Positions 1 to 6,454 of a stretch of 10,040 nt of DNA are shown piece by piece (positions within the stretch are counted from its first letter, which is position 1; the number at the start of each line of letters is the position of its first letter). Origin of the DNA: JAZNUH01 sp045592225 (GTDB taxonomy: Bacteria; Bacillota; Clostridia; UMGS1883; UMGS1540); NCBI GenBank assembly GCA_045592225.1, contig JAZNUH010000017.1:1-10040 (forward strand). Reading direction: 5' to 3'. The notes under the pieces were generated by a model. The model made no database searches. It was not told the origin of the DNA and saw only the letters and a list, made by a program, of their open reading frames with translations. The position numbers and the translations under genes were made by a program.

Positions 1-213
1 AGAGTGGATAAAATAGATGACAGTGTTTTTGCAATGGCGGGTAACAAGGAGAGAAAAATGGGTACCGGCGGTATGACAACAAAAATCCGTGCGGCGCAGA
101 TTGCAACAGAAAAAGGGATTGATATGATTGTTGCAAACGGAGAAGACCCTGAAATTCTCTACGAAATTTTTGACGGAAAAGAGAAAGGAACGCTTTTTGC
201 GGCTGTAAAATGA
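1..213 (+). CDS. proB: Glutamate 5-kinase, C-terminal fragment (5' end outside window)
   Basis: This is the last 70 codons of glutamate 5-kinase, the cytoplasmic enzyme that phosphorylates L-glutamate with ATP in the first step of proline synthesis. The reading frame is open from base 1, so the GTG at base 4 is an internal valine and not a start. The fragment carries the family's late kinase-domain signature GTGGM-TK (about 20 residues in), followed by an IATEKGIDM-type helix/strand and the terminal GTLF motif. The protein ends three or four residues after GTLF, so the C-terminal PUA domain found in the long ProB form (E. coli, B. subtilis) is absent. This matches the short ProB form common in Clostridia. 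The TGA stop overlaps the ATG of the next gene (ATGA), so the two are probably co-transcribed. proA is not visible and may lie upstream. Confidence 0.9.
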   Translation, partial: RVDKIDDSVFAMAGNKERKMGTGGMTTKIRAAQIATEKGIDMIVANGEDPEILYEIFDGKEKGTLFAAVK

Positions 214-1970
214 AGAAAATATTTTTAGGTTTACTTTGTCTGACAGGTGTAATAGCAATATTTGATTTACCGCTGGCAGTTATGCTTTTGGCATCTCTGG
301 CGGTATATCTTATGTCTGCATTTCTTTTAAGGGGTGCAAAGCTTGATAAAAAAGCATGGATAACCCTTGGTATAGGTGTGCTGGCAGGCAATATATTTAT
401 TTTAATTTACAATCATTTTCAAAGCTTTATACCCTATTGGGACTATGCCGGATATTACCTTGAAGGCTTACACGGCAGAGAGGATATGTATAGCAATCTG
501 CCCGAATTTTTAAGACAGGTATATGTATCAATGCTTGAAAGTGATTATACAAAGCTGCCGGCTTTTTTTGTGTCACCGCTGCTTGCAAAGGTCAGCGGAA
601 GCTACGGTGCGTATATTCTAATTAATTATAATTTGTTTGTTGTACCCTTTTTTATTGCGCTCTCTACTCTTGTTTGTAAAATCAACAAATCATATATGGC
701 TTTTATTTTTCTGTTTCCGCCATTTTTAAACCCTCTTTTGCGCGGGTATATTGATGCGGTGGGACTTTTGTATGTAGCTGTTCTGTTGTATGTAATTTAT
801 AAGGATGACTTTGAAAAAGTTGATATAAAAAGGGATGTTGTTTTAGCACTTTTTAATGTAGTATTTATTTTTACAAGACGCTGGTTTTTGTTCTTTATAG
901 TTGCCCTGTTTGCGGCAAAAGCAGTTGAGGGTTGTATAAGGCGCATATACAACAAGCAATATAAACTTAAAAACCTTATTTTGAATTTATTTATCACCGG
1001 TATTATAATGCTGGGCATTATGCTTATATTCTTTATGCCGTATATGAAGCGATTGTTTACCAACGGTTTTTCGGACACATATTCGGCATATAATTTCGGT
1101 AACCTCTGGTGGAATATCAAGTACTTTATAAAGTATTACGGCGTTATTGTTTTTGCTCTTTGCGGTGCGGGTGGTATACTTGGAATATTTGATAAGAAAC
1201 TTCGCAGCTTTACGGTTTTCCTGTTACTGCAAAGTGTGTTTATGTTTTTAATGTTTACGCGTATACAGAGCATAAGCTATCACCATCAGTACCTTTTTGC
1301 AACCAATATGCTTTTGCTTATTATAATTGGTCTTGCATCACTGAAAAAATATGTACGACCTGCAGGCGTATGTGTATTATGCATACTTGTGTTTTACACC
1401 GCATATTCTTATTTGCCCCTGCCGCCCTTTATGGAAAGCATAGGCTTTACAGCAAAAAGATTTGAGCCTAAGGTGCAGGCGGCTGAAAAAACGATTGCTT
1501 TAAAAGACAGGCTCAATGAGCTTACAGAGGGAACAGAGGATTATGTTTATATACTTGCAAGCTCGGAGCTTTTAAATGATGATATGCTCAAAAACTCGGA
1601 ACTGCCGAATAATTATAATGCAGTAAACAATTTTTTTGGTACAGCGCATGTGGACAAACGAGATGGGTTTCCGAACCCCTTACTTGTAGCAAAATATATT
1701 GTGGTTGCCGATCCGGTGCAGGTGCATCTCGGGGTTGAAAATCAACGTATAATAGAGTTTTTTGTAAATACAATATCAGAAGGCACTCTTACACCAAACC
1801 TTACTAAAATTGAAAGTATGGATATGGGTGGCGGTGTGACGGCGCACATTTACAGGCGTGACAGCGGTTATACCGACGAGTTTTTAAATGCCGCAAAGGA
1901 GTATTTCGCAGCAGCCTATCCCGACTATCCAAATTTGAACAATATCGATATGATATGGTCTAAAAACTAA
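210..1970 (+). CDS. Polytopic membrane protein, putative GT-C type glycosyltransferase
   Basis: This 586-residue integral membrane protein is not assigned to a named family. Hydrophobic segments near residues 4-20, 22-40, 49-67, 119-155, 163-197, 207-239, 255-277, 311-327, 333-350, 360-375 and 384-400 suggest about 11-13 membrane spans. A soluble domain of about 180 residues follows (about 410-586). The first long non-membrane loop carries PYWDYAGYY (residues 75-83). An acidic residue at this position in the first external loop is typical of GT-C enzymes, which use polyprenyl-phosphate sugars. A later loop has adjacent histidines (H358, H359) before a membrane segment. The general layout resembles the GT39/PMT group, so an inferred role is sugar transfer to a cell-envelope glycan or protein. 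The start overlaps the proB stop by 4 bases and has no well-placed Shine-Dalgarno sequence, so translation is probably coupled. The gene ends at a terminator shared with the convergent gene. It could instead be an envelope protein of another kind. Confidence 0.6.
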   Translation: MKKIFLGLLCLTGVIAIFDLPLAVMLLASLAVYLMSAFLLRGAKLDKKAWITLGIGVLAGNIFILIYNHFQSFIPYWDYAGYYLEGLHGREDMYSNLPEFLRQVYVSMLESDYTKLPAFFVSPLLAKVSGSYGAYILINYNLFVVPFFIALSTLVCKINKSYMAFIFLFPPFLNPLLRGYIDAVGLLYVAVLLYVIYKDDFEKVDIKRDVVLALFNVVFIFTRRWFLFFIVALFAAKAVEGCIRRIYNKQYKLKNLILNLFITGIIMLGIMLIFFMPYMKRLFTNGFSDTYSAYNFGNLWWNIKYFIKYYGVIVFALCGAGGILGIFDKKLRSFTVFLLLQSVFMFLMFTRIQSISYHHQYLFATNMLLLIIIGLASLKKYVRPAGVCVLCILVFYTAYSYLPLPPFMESIGFTAKRFEPKVQAAEKTIALKDRLNELTEGTEDYVYILASSELLNDDMLKNSELPNNYNAVNNFFGTAHVDKRDGFPNPLLVAKYIVVADPVQVHLGVENQRIIEFFVNTISEGTLTPNLTKIESMDMGGGVTAHIYRRDSGYTDEFLNAAKEYFAAAYPDYPNLNNIDMIWSKN

Positions 1971-2003
1971 AAACAGGCAGTGATTTAATCACTGCCTGTT
2001 TTT
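1969..2003. terminator. Shared bidirectional intrinsic terminator between convergent genes
   Basis: This is a perfect inverted repeat with 17-base arms (1969-1985 and 1987-2003) around a single central T. The outer ends are A5 on one side and T5 on the other, so each strand reads a stem with a GGCAGTGA-type core followed by a U run. It lies between two convergent genes and includes the last two bases of the left gene's TAA. It also includes two bases of the right gene's TAA. It should therefore stop transcription arriving from either side. Confidence 0.9.
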
Positions 2004-5000
2004 AGTCTATGCTTATCTGTTTAAGAGGTACACCATCCATCCATAAAAATGCTTTTATCATTTTGCCACCGTGATTTGATTCGTCCTCTAAAATCAGGTT
2101 GGTACATTCACCACTGTGTATGGTTTTTACCTTTATACTGCAAAGTCTTTCTTTGCCACTTTCATTAGGTAAAAAGCTTGCAATTATGAGTTTTGCACTA
2201 TTTGCGGTGTCTGTAAAATATCTTGCATCGGCAATAATATCGCAGGGGAAAGAGGGTAGGGAGGACAACACCTGACCGTTCCGGTTTACAAGCTTTAGAT
2301 GTGTACTATTTGATGTAAGGCTTATGTTATCAATGTAAAGTGAGGTGTAGCCTGTCATAAATATAAGGTTCATCCGGTAAGCAGTATCGTAAAGGTCGGG
2401 AGTTCTGTCTTTTAAAACCTTTGATAAATCAAATGACATTCTTGTCCATTCTCCCGGCTTTGGAGCATCGGTGGGGTGGTAGTCAGTGTGGTAAACAGCG
2501 GTTTTGGAATTACTTCCGTTAGCGCCGTTGTACCCTGCAGATCCATCACTACCCGATGTTGAAACAAGCTCAATCCATATTCCAAAGGGCAATGGCGCGG
2601 TGCGGTAAAGGTCAAAGCTTAGTGTAAGACCTGTGTCCTTGTATGCGTTGGTGCCCGGTGCTGTGTCGCTATCAATTTGCAGGGCGATAGCTCCACCTGA
2701 AACATTGGGAATGTGCCACATCTTATCACCTGAAGGCGCGATGAGCGGGTGGGTGTCTGTGCCACCTGTTACTATATATGACTTTTTTGTCCAGGGCAAA
2801 ATGCCGTCGGGGTGAACAGTTATGTCTGATACGGTTGAAGCTTTGTCAGCATAATATTCAAAGCCGGGGTCGGTAATCAGGTTGTCAAAATCGTAGCCCG
2901 TAAGCTCCGAAACAATAACATTGTCAAGGTATATACTGCCGCCGAAGCTTAAGGTCACTGTTCCGTTAGCGTTGTTATCAAGTCTTAAAACTCTGGAAAA
3001 ATATGTCCACTCATCAGATTGCGGAAGTTCTTCGCTGATATGATTTGTCGAATTATGAATGGCATCAAATGTACCGGAGCCCGTATAGTCAAATTCAATT
3101 TTATATGATGCTTTGTCATTGATTATACTAAAGCTTTGCGACAGACTACCGTTTTCAAGTATGGCATATCCGTCTTTTACGGTGGAGTTTTGCGACGCCC
3201 AACCGTTCAGTTCCCGGTCAAAGTCCCCATTTGTAATAACAGGGGGCAGGGGAGAAGGAGGAAAATAGGCTTGGGTTGTGATATTTGAAAACTTTATTAA
3301 AACTGCCTGGCGGGGTGCCAATGTAACTGTAAAGCTGCCGTTGTGAGCTTTGACAGCAGTTTGAGCAGAGCTTATAACCGAAATATTATAGTCAGTTATA
3401 ATTGTGTCTTCTTCCGTGTTTATAAGGGGGATATTGGTTCTGTTTTGCACATTGAGTCTGTTTTGTACTGCGGCATATATGCTATCACCGCATTCCCAGA
3501 TTTCGTACCATAAATCACTTTTTTGTGATTTTGCGAAATATGGACTGTTGCCGGATGAAAAGTGCTCAAACATGATATCATGCTCGTTTTTATAAAAATC
3601 TGTCAGGAGGGTATCATACTCATTATCGGGGAAAATGCTATCAAAAGACATGGCGTTATCGGTAAGCCAAAAATAACCAAGACCCTGTGAACCACCTAAT
3701 AAAGCCTGATAAATCATTGAATGAAGCTCTGTTGTGGTTGGCTTGGAAAGCCCGAAGGAAAAGGCCTGCAGAACATTAAGCACAGGCTTTTTGTTTGCGA
3801 CTGCTGCTCGTGCAAGCAAGGTTGAGTTACCAACATGAGTACCGTAATCAAGTCCGTTGCCCGGGTAGGGGTCAATAGCAAGATAATCGCTGTATTTGCC
3901 GCTGTCAGGGTATTTGTTGGGGATTGACTCTACAATATATACAGGATGCTCATCGTCGATGCCGCGAAGCATTTTATAAGATGCACGCAGGTCGGGTGTG
4001 GCGTTTATGGGGTCGTTGTAGTAAGGCTCGTCCATTACCATGTAGCAAAAGATGGCAGGATGGTTTTTAACTGCCTCTACATAAGGTGCAACTCGTTCAA
4101 TATTACGGGGGTTTCCGGCAGGATACATTGACCAGTAGCACACCACTGCTGCCAGAAAGCCATGTGCATACATTTCATCAAGCTCGCGTATGCTTGTTTC
4201 TATATCCTCGTCAAATTGCCAGCCCACAACGTTGAAGCCTGCTTTGGCACTTATCTCGTACTTGTCAGGTGGAATACGATAGCCTATAACAGGGTGGAAA
4301 ACCTTTCCTTTTTCTATAAATTCACCATTTTCATTCATCTGTGTGGGGCGGTCATAACGGTATATTTCCTCGCTCACTGTATTTACAAGGGTGCCGTCCG
4401 TATCATAAATATCTGCGGTAACAAAATACTGCTTCTTTTTTTGAGACAGCAGTGAAATGTTAAATTCAAAAAATGCTTTGCGATTGGTAGAGGCAGTTTC
4501 ATAGCGTGCAAGAGAATTTTCGCCGTCCATTATGTTAAATACAACAGAAAAACTTTCTTCGGGATAGTAGGGGTCGAGGGTTACCTCGGCAATACCCGTT
4601 TCCCAGTCGGAGTAGTAAAAAACATTGTCTGTATTCATAGTAAATTTCTCGGGCTCGGCTGTCATGGAAAGGGACAGGTCATCAACATATATTACGCCGT
4701 TTGCAGCGGTAAAATCAAGATACATTCTTACGGCATTTGCATCATCAGGGCAAGTAAATGTGTAGCTAAGCTCTGTCCAGGCGGATGTGGGGGCATAGGC
4801 TTTTGTGTGAAAAAATTGTCTCTCGCTTGAAACATTAAAGGTATTATTGGCATAGCAGTAGAAACCTGCACCAAAGCCTTTACCACTTGTCATACTGCCC
4901 TTATACCATACCGACAGGGTATATTGCGCCCGATGGATAAGATTGGTGAGATAAAAGTCGAATTTTTTGGATATCTGTGTTCCGTTGGTAATTGTAATTT

Positions 5001-5199
5001 TAGCACTGTTGTTGCCGGTGCGAGCCTCGTCCGAGGATATGAAAGTGTATGTATTATCAACAGTTACACCTGCTCCTGTTTCAAAGCTGCCGTCAGTTAT
5101 AATATTTGAATTTAAAGGTGAAGCTGCAAAAGAACATACAGGAATGGTCAATATTAAAAGTATTGTAACAAGCATTATACTAACAGGTTTACAAAACAT
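2002..5199 (-). CDS. Secreted multidomain glycoside-hydrolase-like TIM-barrel protein with carbohydrate-binding-like domains
   Basis: The 1065-residue protein starts with a Sec signal peptide (hydrophobic residues 8-22, likely signal-peptidase I cleavage after CSFA at 25). Visible layout: a jelly-roll domain of the CBM4/9 or galactose-binding type (about 30-180, opening with GSFE and closing with YVDDLSL); an Ig-like strand-rich domain (about 185-285); a TIM-barrel-like region (about 298-545) with GFNVVGW, HPAIFCYMVMDEPYYND and IDPYPG; a beta-rich domain (about 550-640); two more jelly-roll domains (about 654-765 and 772-962, each ending in YLDN or YIDN); and a C-terminal domain with the KAFLW motif found in clostridial surface and secreted proteins. 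E391 in MDEP is the likely strand-4 acid/base. At the strand-7 position expected for the nucleophile I read Q478 (NVLQAF), so activity is uncertain. The probable role is extracellular binding or hydrolysis of a polysaccharide of unknown identity. The start is fixed by AAAGGAG nine bases upstream and by a consensus promoter. Confidence 0.75.
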   Translation of the reverse strand: MFCKPVSIMLVTILLILTIPVCSFAASPLNSNIITDGSFETGAGVTVDNTYTFISSDEARTGNNSAKITITNGTQISKKFDFYLTNLIHRAQYTLSVWYKGSMTSGKGFGAGFYCYANNTFNVSSERQFFHTKAYAPTSAWTELSYTFTCPDDANAVRMYLDFTAANGVIYVDDLSLSMTAEPEKFTMNTDNVFYYSDWETGIAEVTLDPYYPEESFSVVFNIMDGENSLARYETASTNRKAFFEFNISLLSQKKKQYFVTADIYDTDGTLVNTVSEEIYRYDRPTQMNENGEFIEKGKVFHPVIGYRIPPDKYEISAKAGFNVVGWQFDEDIETSIRELDEMYAHGFLAAVVCYWSMYPAGNPRNIERVAPYVEAVKNHPAIFCYMVMDEPYYNDPINATPDLRASYKMLRGIDDEHPVYIVESIPNKYPDSGKYSDYLAIDPYPGNGLDYGTHVGNSTLLARAAVANKKPVLNVLQAFSFGLSKPTTTELHSMIYQALLGGSQGLGYFWLTDNAMSFDSIFPDNEYDTLLTDFYKNEHDIMFEHFSSGNSPYFAKSQKSDLWYEIWECGDSIYAAVQNRLNVQNRTNIPLINTEEDTIITDYNISVISSAQTAVKAHNGSFTVTLAPRQAVLIKFSNITTQAYFPPSPLPPVITNGDFDRELNGWASQNSTVKDGYAILENGSLSQSFSIINDKASYKIEFDYTGSGTFDAIHNSTNHISEELPQSDEWTYFSRVLRLDNNANGTVTLSFGGSIYLDNVIVSELTGYDFDNLITDPGFEYYADKASTVSDITVHPDGILPWTKKSYIVTGGTDTHPLIAPSGDKMWHIPNVSGGAIALQIDSDTAPGTNAYKDTGLTLSFDLYRTAPLPFGIWIELVSTSGSDGSAGYNGANGSNSKTAVYHTDYHPTDAPKPGEWTRMSFDLSKVLKDRTPDLYDTAYRMNLIFMTGYTSLYIDNISLTSNSTHLKLVNRNGQVLSSLPSFPCDIIADARYFTDTANSAKLIIASFLPNESGKERLCSIKVKTIHSGECTNLILEDESNHGGKMIKAFLWMDGVPLKQISID

Positions 5200-5210
5200 G
5201 AAAAAACACT

Positions 5211-5217
5211 CCTTTAT
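5211..5217 (-). promoter_or_regulatory. Ribosome binding site of the secreted TIM-barrel gene
   Basis: Read on the minus strand, AAAGGAG lies here with an 11-base gap from its last base region to the ATG at 5199 (about 9 bases counted from the end of a GTG-extended core). It selects the first ATG over the internal Met codon at residue 9 and keeps the complete signal peptide. Confidence 0.75.
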
Positions 5218-5224
5218 AGTATTA

Positions 5225-5254
5225 ATTATACAATGAATAATTATATTTTGTCAA
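5225..5254 (-). promoter_or_regulatory. Consensus sigma-A type promoter for the secreted TIM-barrel gene
   Basis: On the minus strand a perfect -35 TTGACA (5249-5254) and a perfect -10 TATAAT (5225-5230) are separated by 18 bases. The predicted start of transcription is near 5218. That leaves a leader of only about 19 bases, just enough to hold the ribosome binding site. The perfect hexamers suggest strong vegetative expression unless a repressor acts here. I see no clear operator palindrome next to it. Confidence 0.8.
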
Positions 5255-5266
5255 CCGGAAGGCGGC

Positions 5267-5294
5267 ACGAAACATAGATGATGAGCATAGGATA
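5267..5294 (+). promoter_or_regulatory. Candidate sporulation (sigma-K/sigma-E like) promoter for cotJABC
   Basis: CATAGGATA at 5286-5294 fits the CATA-N3-TA form of the mother-cell sigma-K -10 element. An AC dinucleotide 17 bases upstream (5267-5268) fits that sigma factor's minimal -35. The -10 also partly fits sigma-E (CATACAAT-like), but I see no sigma-E -35. A TATAAT overlaps it at 5293-5298 without a convincing -35. cotJ is under mother-cell control in Bacillus subtilis (sigma-E). Transcription would start near 5300, giving a leader of about 30 bases. Confidence 0.4.
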
Positions 5295-5328
5295 TAATGT
5301 GCCCTAAATTTGAAAATGAGGTGACAAA

Positions 5329-5511
5329 ATGGAAAGAAATATAGATTTTATGCCACAATCTCCAAGGCTTGCGTTTGCCTATGTTCCTTACCAGAAGTTT
5401 GAAAATCTTTACACAGAGGACGAGGCTTTGTGGTATGGAACCATTTTTAAAGATTTAAACGTCCCTTTTTCCGAGTATGCAGACAATCCTGTAATGAACC
5501 CATTTAAGTGA
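5329..5511 (+). CDS. cotJA: Spore coat-associated protein CotJA
   Basis: This small 60-residue protein is the first gene of the cotJABC operon. CotJA is a spore-coat component needed for stable assembly of the CotJC layer in Bacillus. The family signature is visible: a PRLAFAYVPYQKFENLY stretch (about residues 12-28) rich in aromatics, then ALWYGTIFKDLNVPF (about 33-47). The length is slightly under the usual 65-80 residues, and the C-terminus ends shortly after the conserved F. A GAGGTGA ribosome binding site at 5318-5324 supports this ATG. The gene lies 13 bases upstream of cotJB, divergent from the secreted hydrolase-like gene. Expression is expected in the mother cell during sporulation. 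Confidence 0.9.
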   Translation: MERNIDFMPQSPRLAFAYVPYQKFENLYTEDEALWYGTIFKDLNVPFSEYADNPVMNPFK

Positions 5512-5524
5512 AAGGAGAGATATA

Positions 5525-5833
5525 ATGGACGTAATTTGCAATAAAGTTAATTGCCAGAATGATTGTGCATCAACTGACCGCGTTAAACTGCTTAACAAAA
5601 TAAGGGAAGTGGGCTTTGCTGTGGTAGAGCTTAACCTGTTTTTGGATACGCACCCCTATGACAGAGGCGCGCTGACAATGTTTAAAAGGCTTTGTGAAAA
5701 GAAGCAGATGCTTACCGAGGAATACACACGAAAGTACGGTCCGCTGAAAGCGTGTGACAGTAGTGAAAATGTGCCCTTTGACTGGGTGTCGGAAGCCAAT
5801 AAATGGCCGTGGGAAAAGGAGTGTGAAATTTAA
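5525..5833 (+). CDS. cotJB: Spore coat protein CotJB, with cysteine-containing N-terminal extension
   Basis: This 102-residue protein is encoded second in cotJABC. The family core begins near residue 20 (RVKLLNKIREVGFAVVELNL). It has the characteristic LDTHPYDRGAL segment (about 40-50) and the closing PFDWV and WPWEKE region (about 84-100). CotJB proteins are usually about 80-90 residues. Here the extra length is an N-terminal segment with cysteines at positions 5, 10 and 14 (C-X4-C-X3-C) ahead of the core. The start is well supported: AAAGGAG at 5511-5517 lies seven bases upstream, and no other Met occurs before the core. The TAA stop overlaps the cotJC ATG by one base (TAATG), so translation of the pair is probably coupled. 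The protein is a structural coat component and no catalytic motif is visible. Confidence 0.9.
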   Translation: MDVICNKVNCQNDCASTDRVKLLNKIREVGFAVVELNLFLDTHPYDRGALTMFKRLCEKKQMLTEEYTRKYGPLKACDSSENVPFDWVSEANKWPWEKECEI

Positions 5834-6417
5834 TGTGGAATTATGACAGAAAGCTTATGTACCCCGTAAATGTAAAAAACGCCAACCCCGAGCTTGCGAA
5901 ATTTATTATTGCGCAGTACGGTGGTCCTGACGGTGAACTCAGCGCCAGCCTGAGATATCTCAGCCAGAGATATTCCATGCCAACCCCCGAAACCAAGGGC
6001 ATTTTAAACGATATTGGCACTGAAGAACTTGCCCATCTCGAGATGGTGGGGGCGATAGTATATCAGCTGACACGTAATCTTGACTCGGAAATTGTTAAAA
6101 AGTCCGGGTTTGGTGACTATTTTATAAATCACTCAACCGGTGTGTACCCTGCAAACAGTAACGGAACACCCTTTAATGCAATGGCGCTTGCGGTAACAGG
6201 AGATCCTATTGCAGACCTTACCGAGGATTTGGCAGCAGAACAAAAGGCGAGAGCGACCTATGACAATATTCTGCGGTTGTGCGATGACCCTGATGTGCGT
6301 GAGCCGATAAAATTCCTGCGTCAGCGTGAAATAGTGCATTATCAGCGCTTTGGCGAAGCACTCCGGCTTTTAAAGGAGAAAATGAATAAGAAAAAAACAG
6401 GTATTGGAATTAGGTAA
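5833..6417 (+). CDS. cotJC: Manganese-catalase-like spore coat protein CotJC
   Basis: This 194-residue protein of the manganese catalase superfamily sits in the spore coat, where it probably dismutates hydrogen peroxide. It has a four-helix ferritin-like core. All five expected dimanganese ligands can be placed: E35 (in GPDGELSAS), E65 and H68 (EELAH), E136 (AAEQKA) and H169 (E166-IV-H). These match the E35/E66/H69/E148/H181 pattern of Lactobacillus plantarum Mn catalase, so the site looks intact. The family's GYPANSNGTPF-like loop is present as VYPANSNGTPF (residues 104-114). The last 15 residues are lysine-rich and look variable. AAGGAG at 5816-5821 lies 11 bases upstream of the ATG, inside the end of cotJB. 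The gene is last in the operon and is followed directly by a hairpin terminator. Confidence 0.93.
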   Translation: MWNYDRKLMYPVNVKNANPELAKFIIAQYGGPDGELSASLRYLSQRYSMPTPETKGILNDIGTEELAHLEMVGAIVYQLTRNLDSEIVKKSGFGDYFINHSTGVYPANSNGTPFNAMALAVTGDPIADLTEDLAAEQKARATYDNILRLCDDPDVREPIKFLRQREIVHYQRFGEALRLLKEKMNKKKTGIGIR

Positions 6418-6421
6418 AAGA

Positions 6422-6447
6422 AAACGGCTGTCTTGCGACAGCCGTTT
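6422..6447. terminator. Hairpin terminator between cotJC and the convergent phosphofructokinase gene
   Basis: A perfect 11-base-pair stem (6422-6432 with 6437-6447) with a TTGC loop and a GGCTGTC core lies between two convergent stop codons. On the minus strand it is followed by a TTTT-C-TTTT run, a good U tract for the phosphofructokinase transcript. On the plus strand the downstream sequence is TTTAATATTATTATTC, a weaker tract for the cotJ transcript. It is probably used from both sides. Confidence 0.85.
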
Positions 6448-6454
6448 AATATTA

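Noticed and set aside
4..6. GTG at base 4 as the start of a small protein
   Set aside because: The frame is open before it and the translated product is the middle-to-end of glutamate 5-kinase, so it is an internal valine.
20..25. Lipoprotein signal in the secreted protein (Cys22 near the signal peptide end)
   Set aside because: The residues before the Cys (IPV) do not make a proper lipobox, and an SFA-type signal peptidase I site follows.
797..1120. Minus-strand reading frame of about 107 codons inside the membrane protein gene
   Set aside because: It is antisense to a clear gene, with no recognisable domain and no ribosome binding site noted. It is best explained as a shadow of the membrane-protein codons.
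4162..4455. Plus-strand frame within the secreted TIM-barrel gene
   Set aside because: It is antisense to the barrel and Ig-like region of a clear gene, with no independent support.
5293..5298. TATAAT facing cotJA as a vegetative promoter
   Set aside because: No convincing -35 lies 16-18 bases upstream and there is no extended -10. The overlapping sporulation-type element fits the gene's function better.
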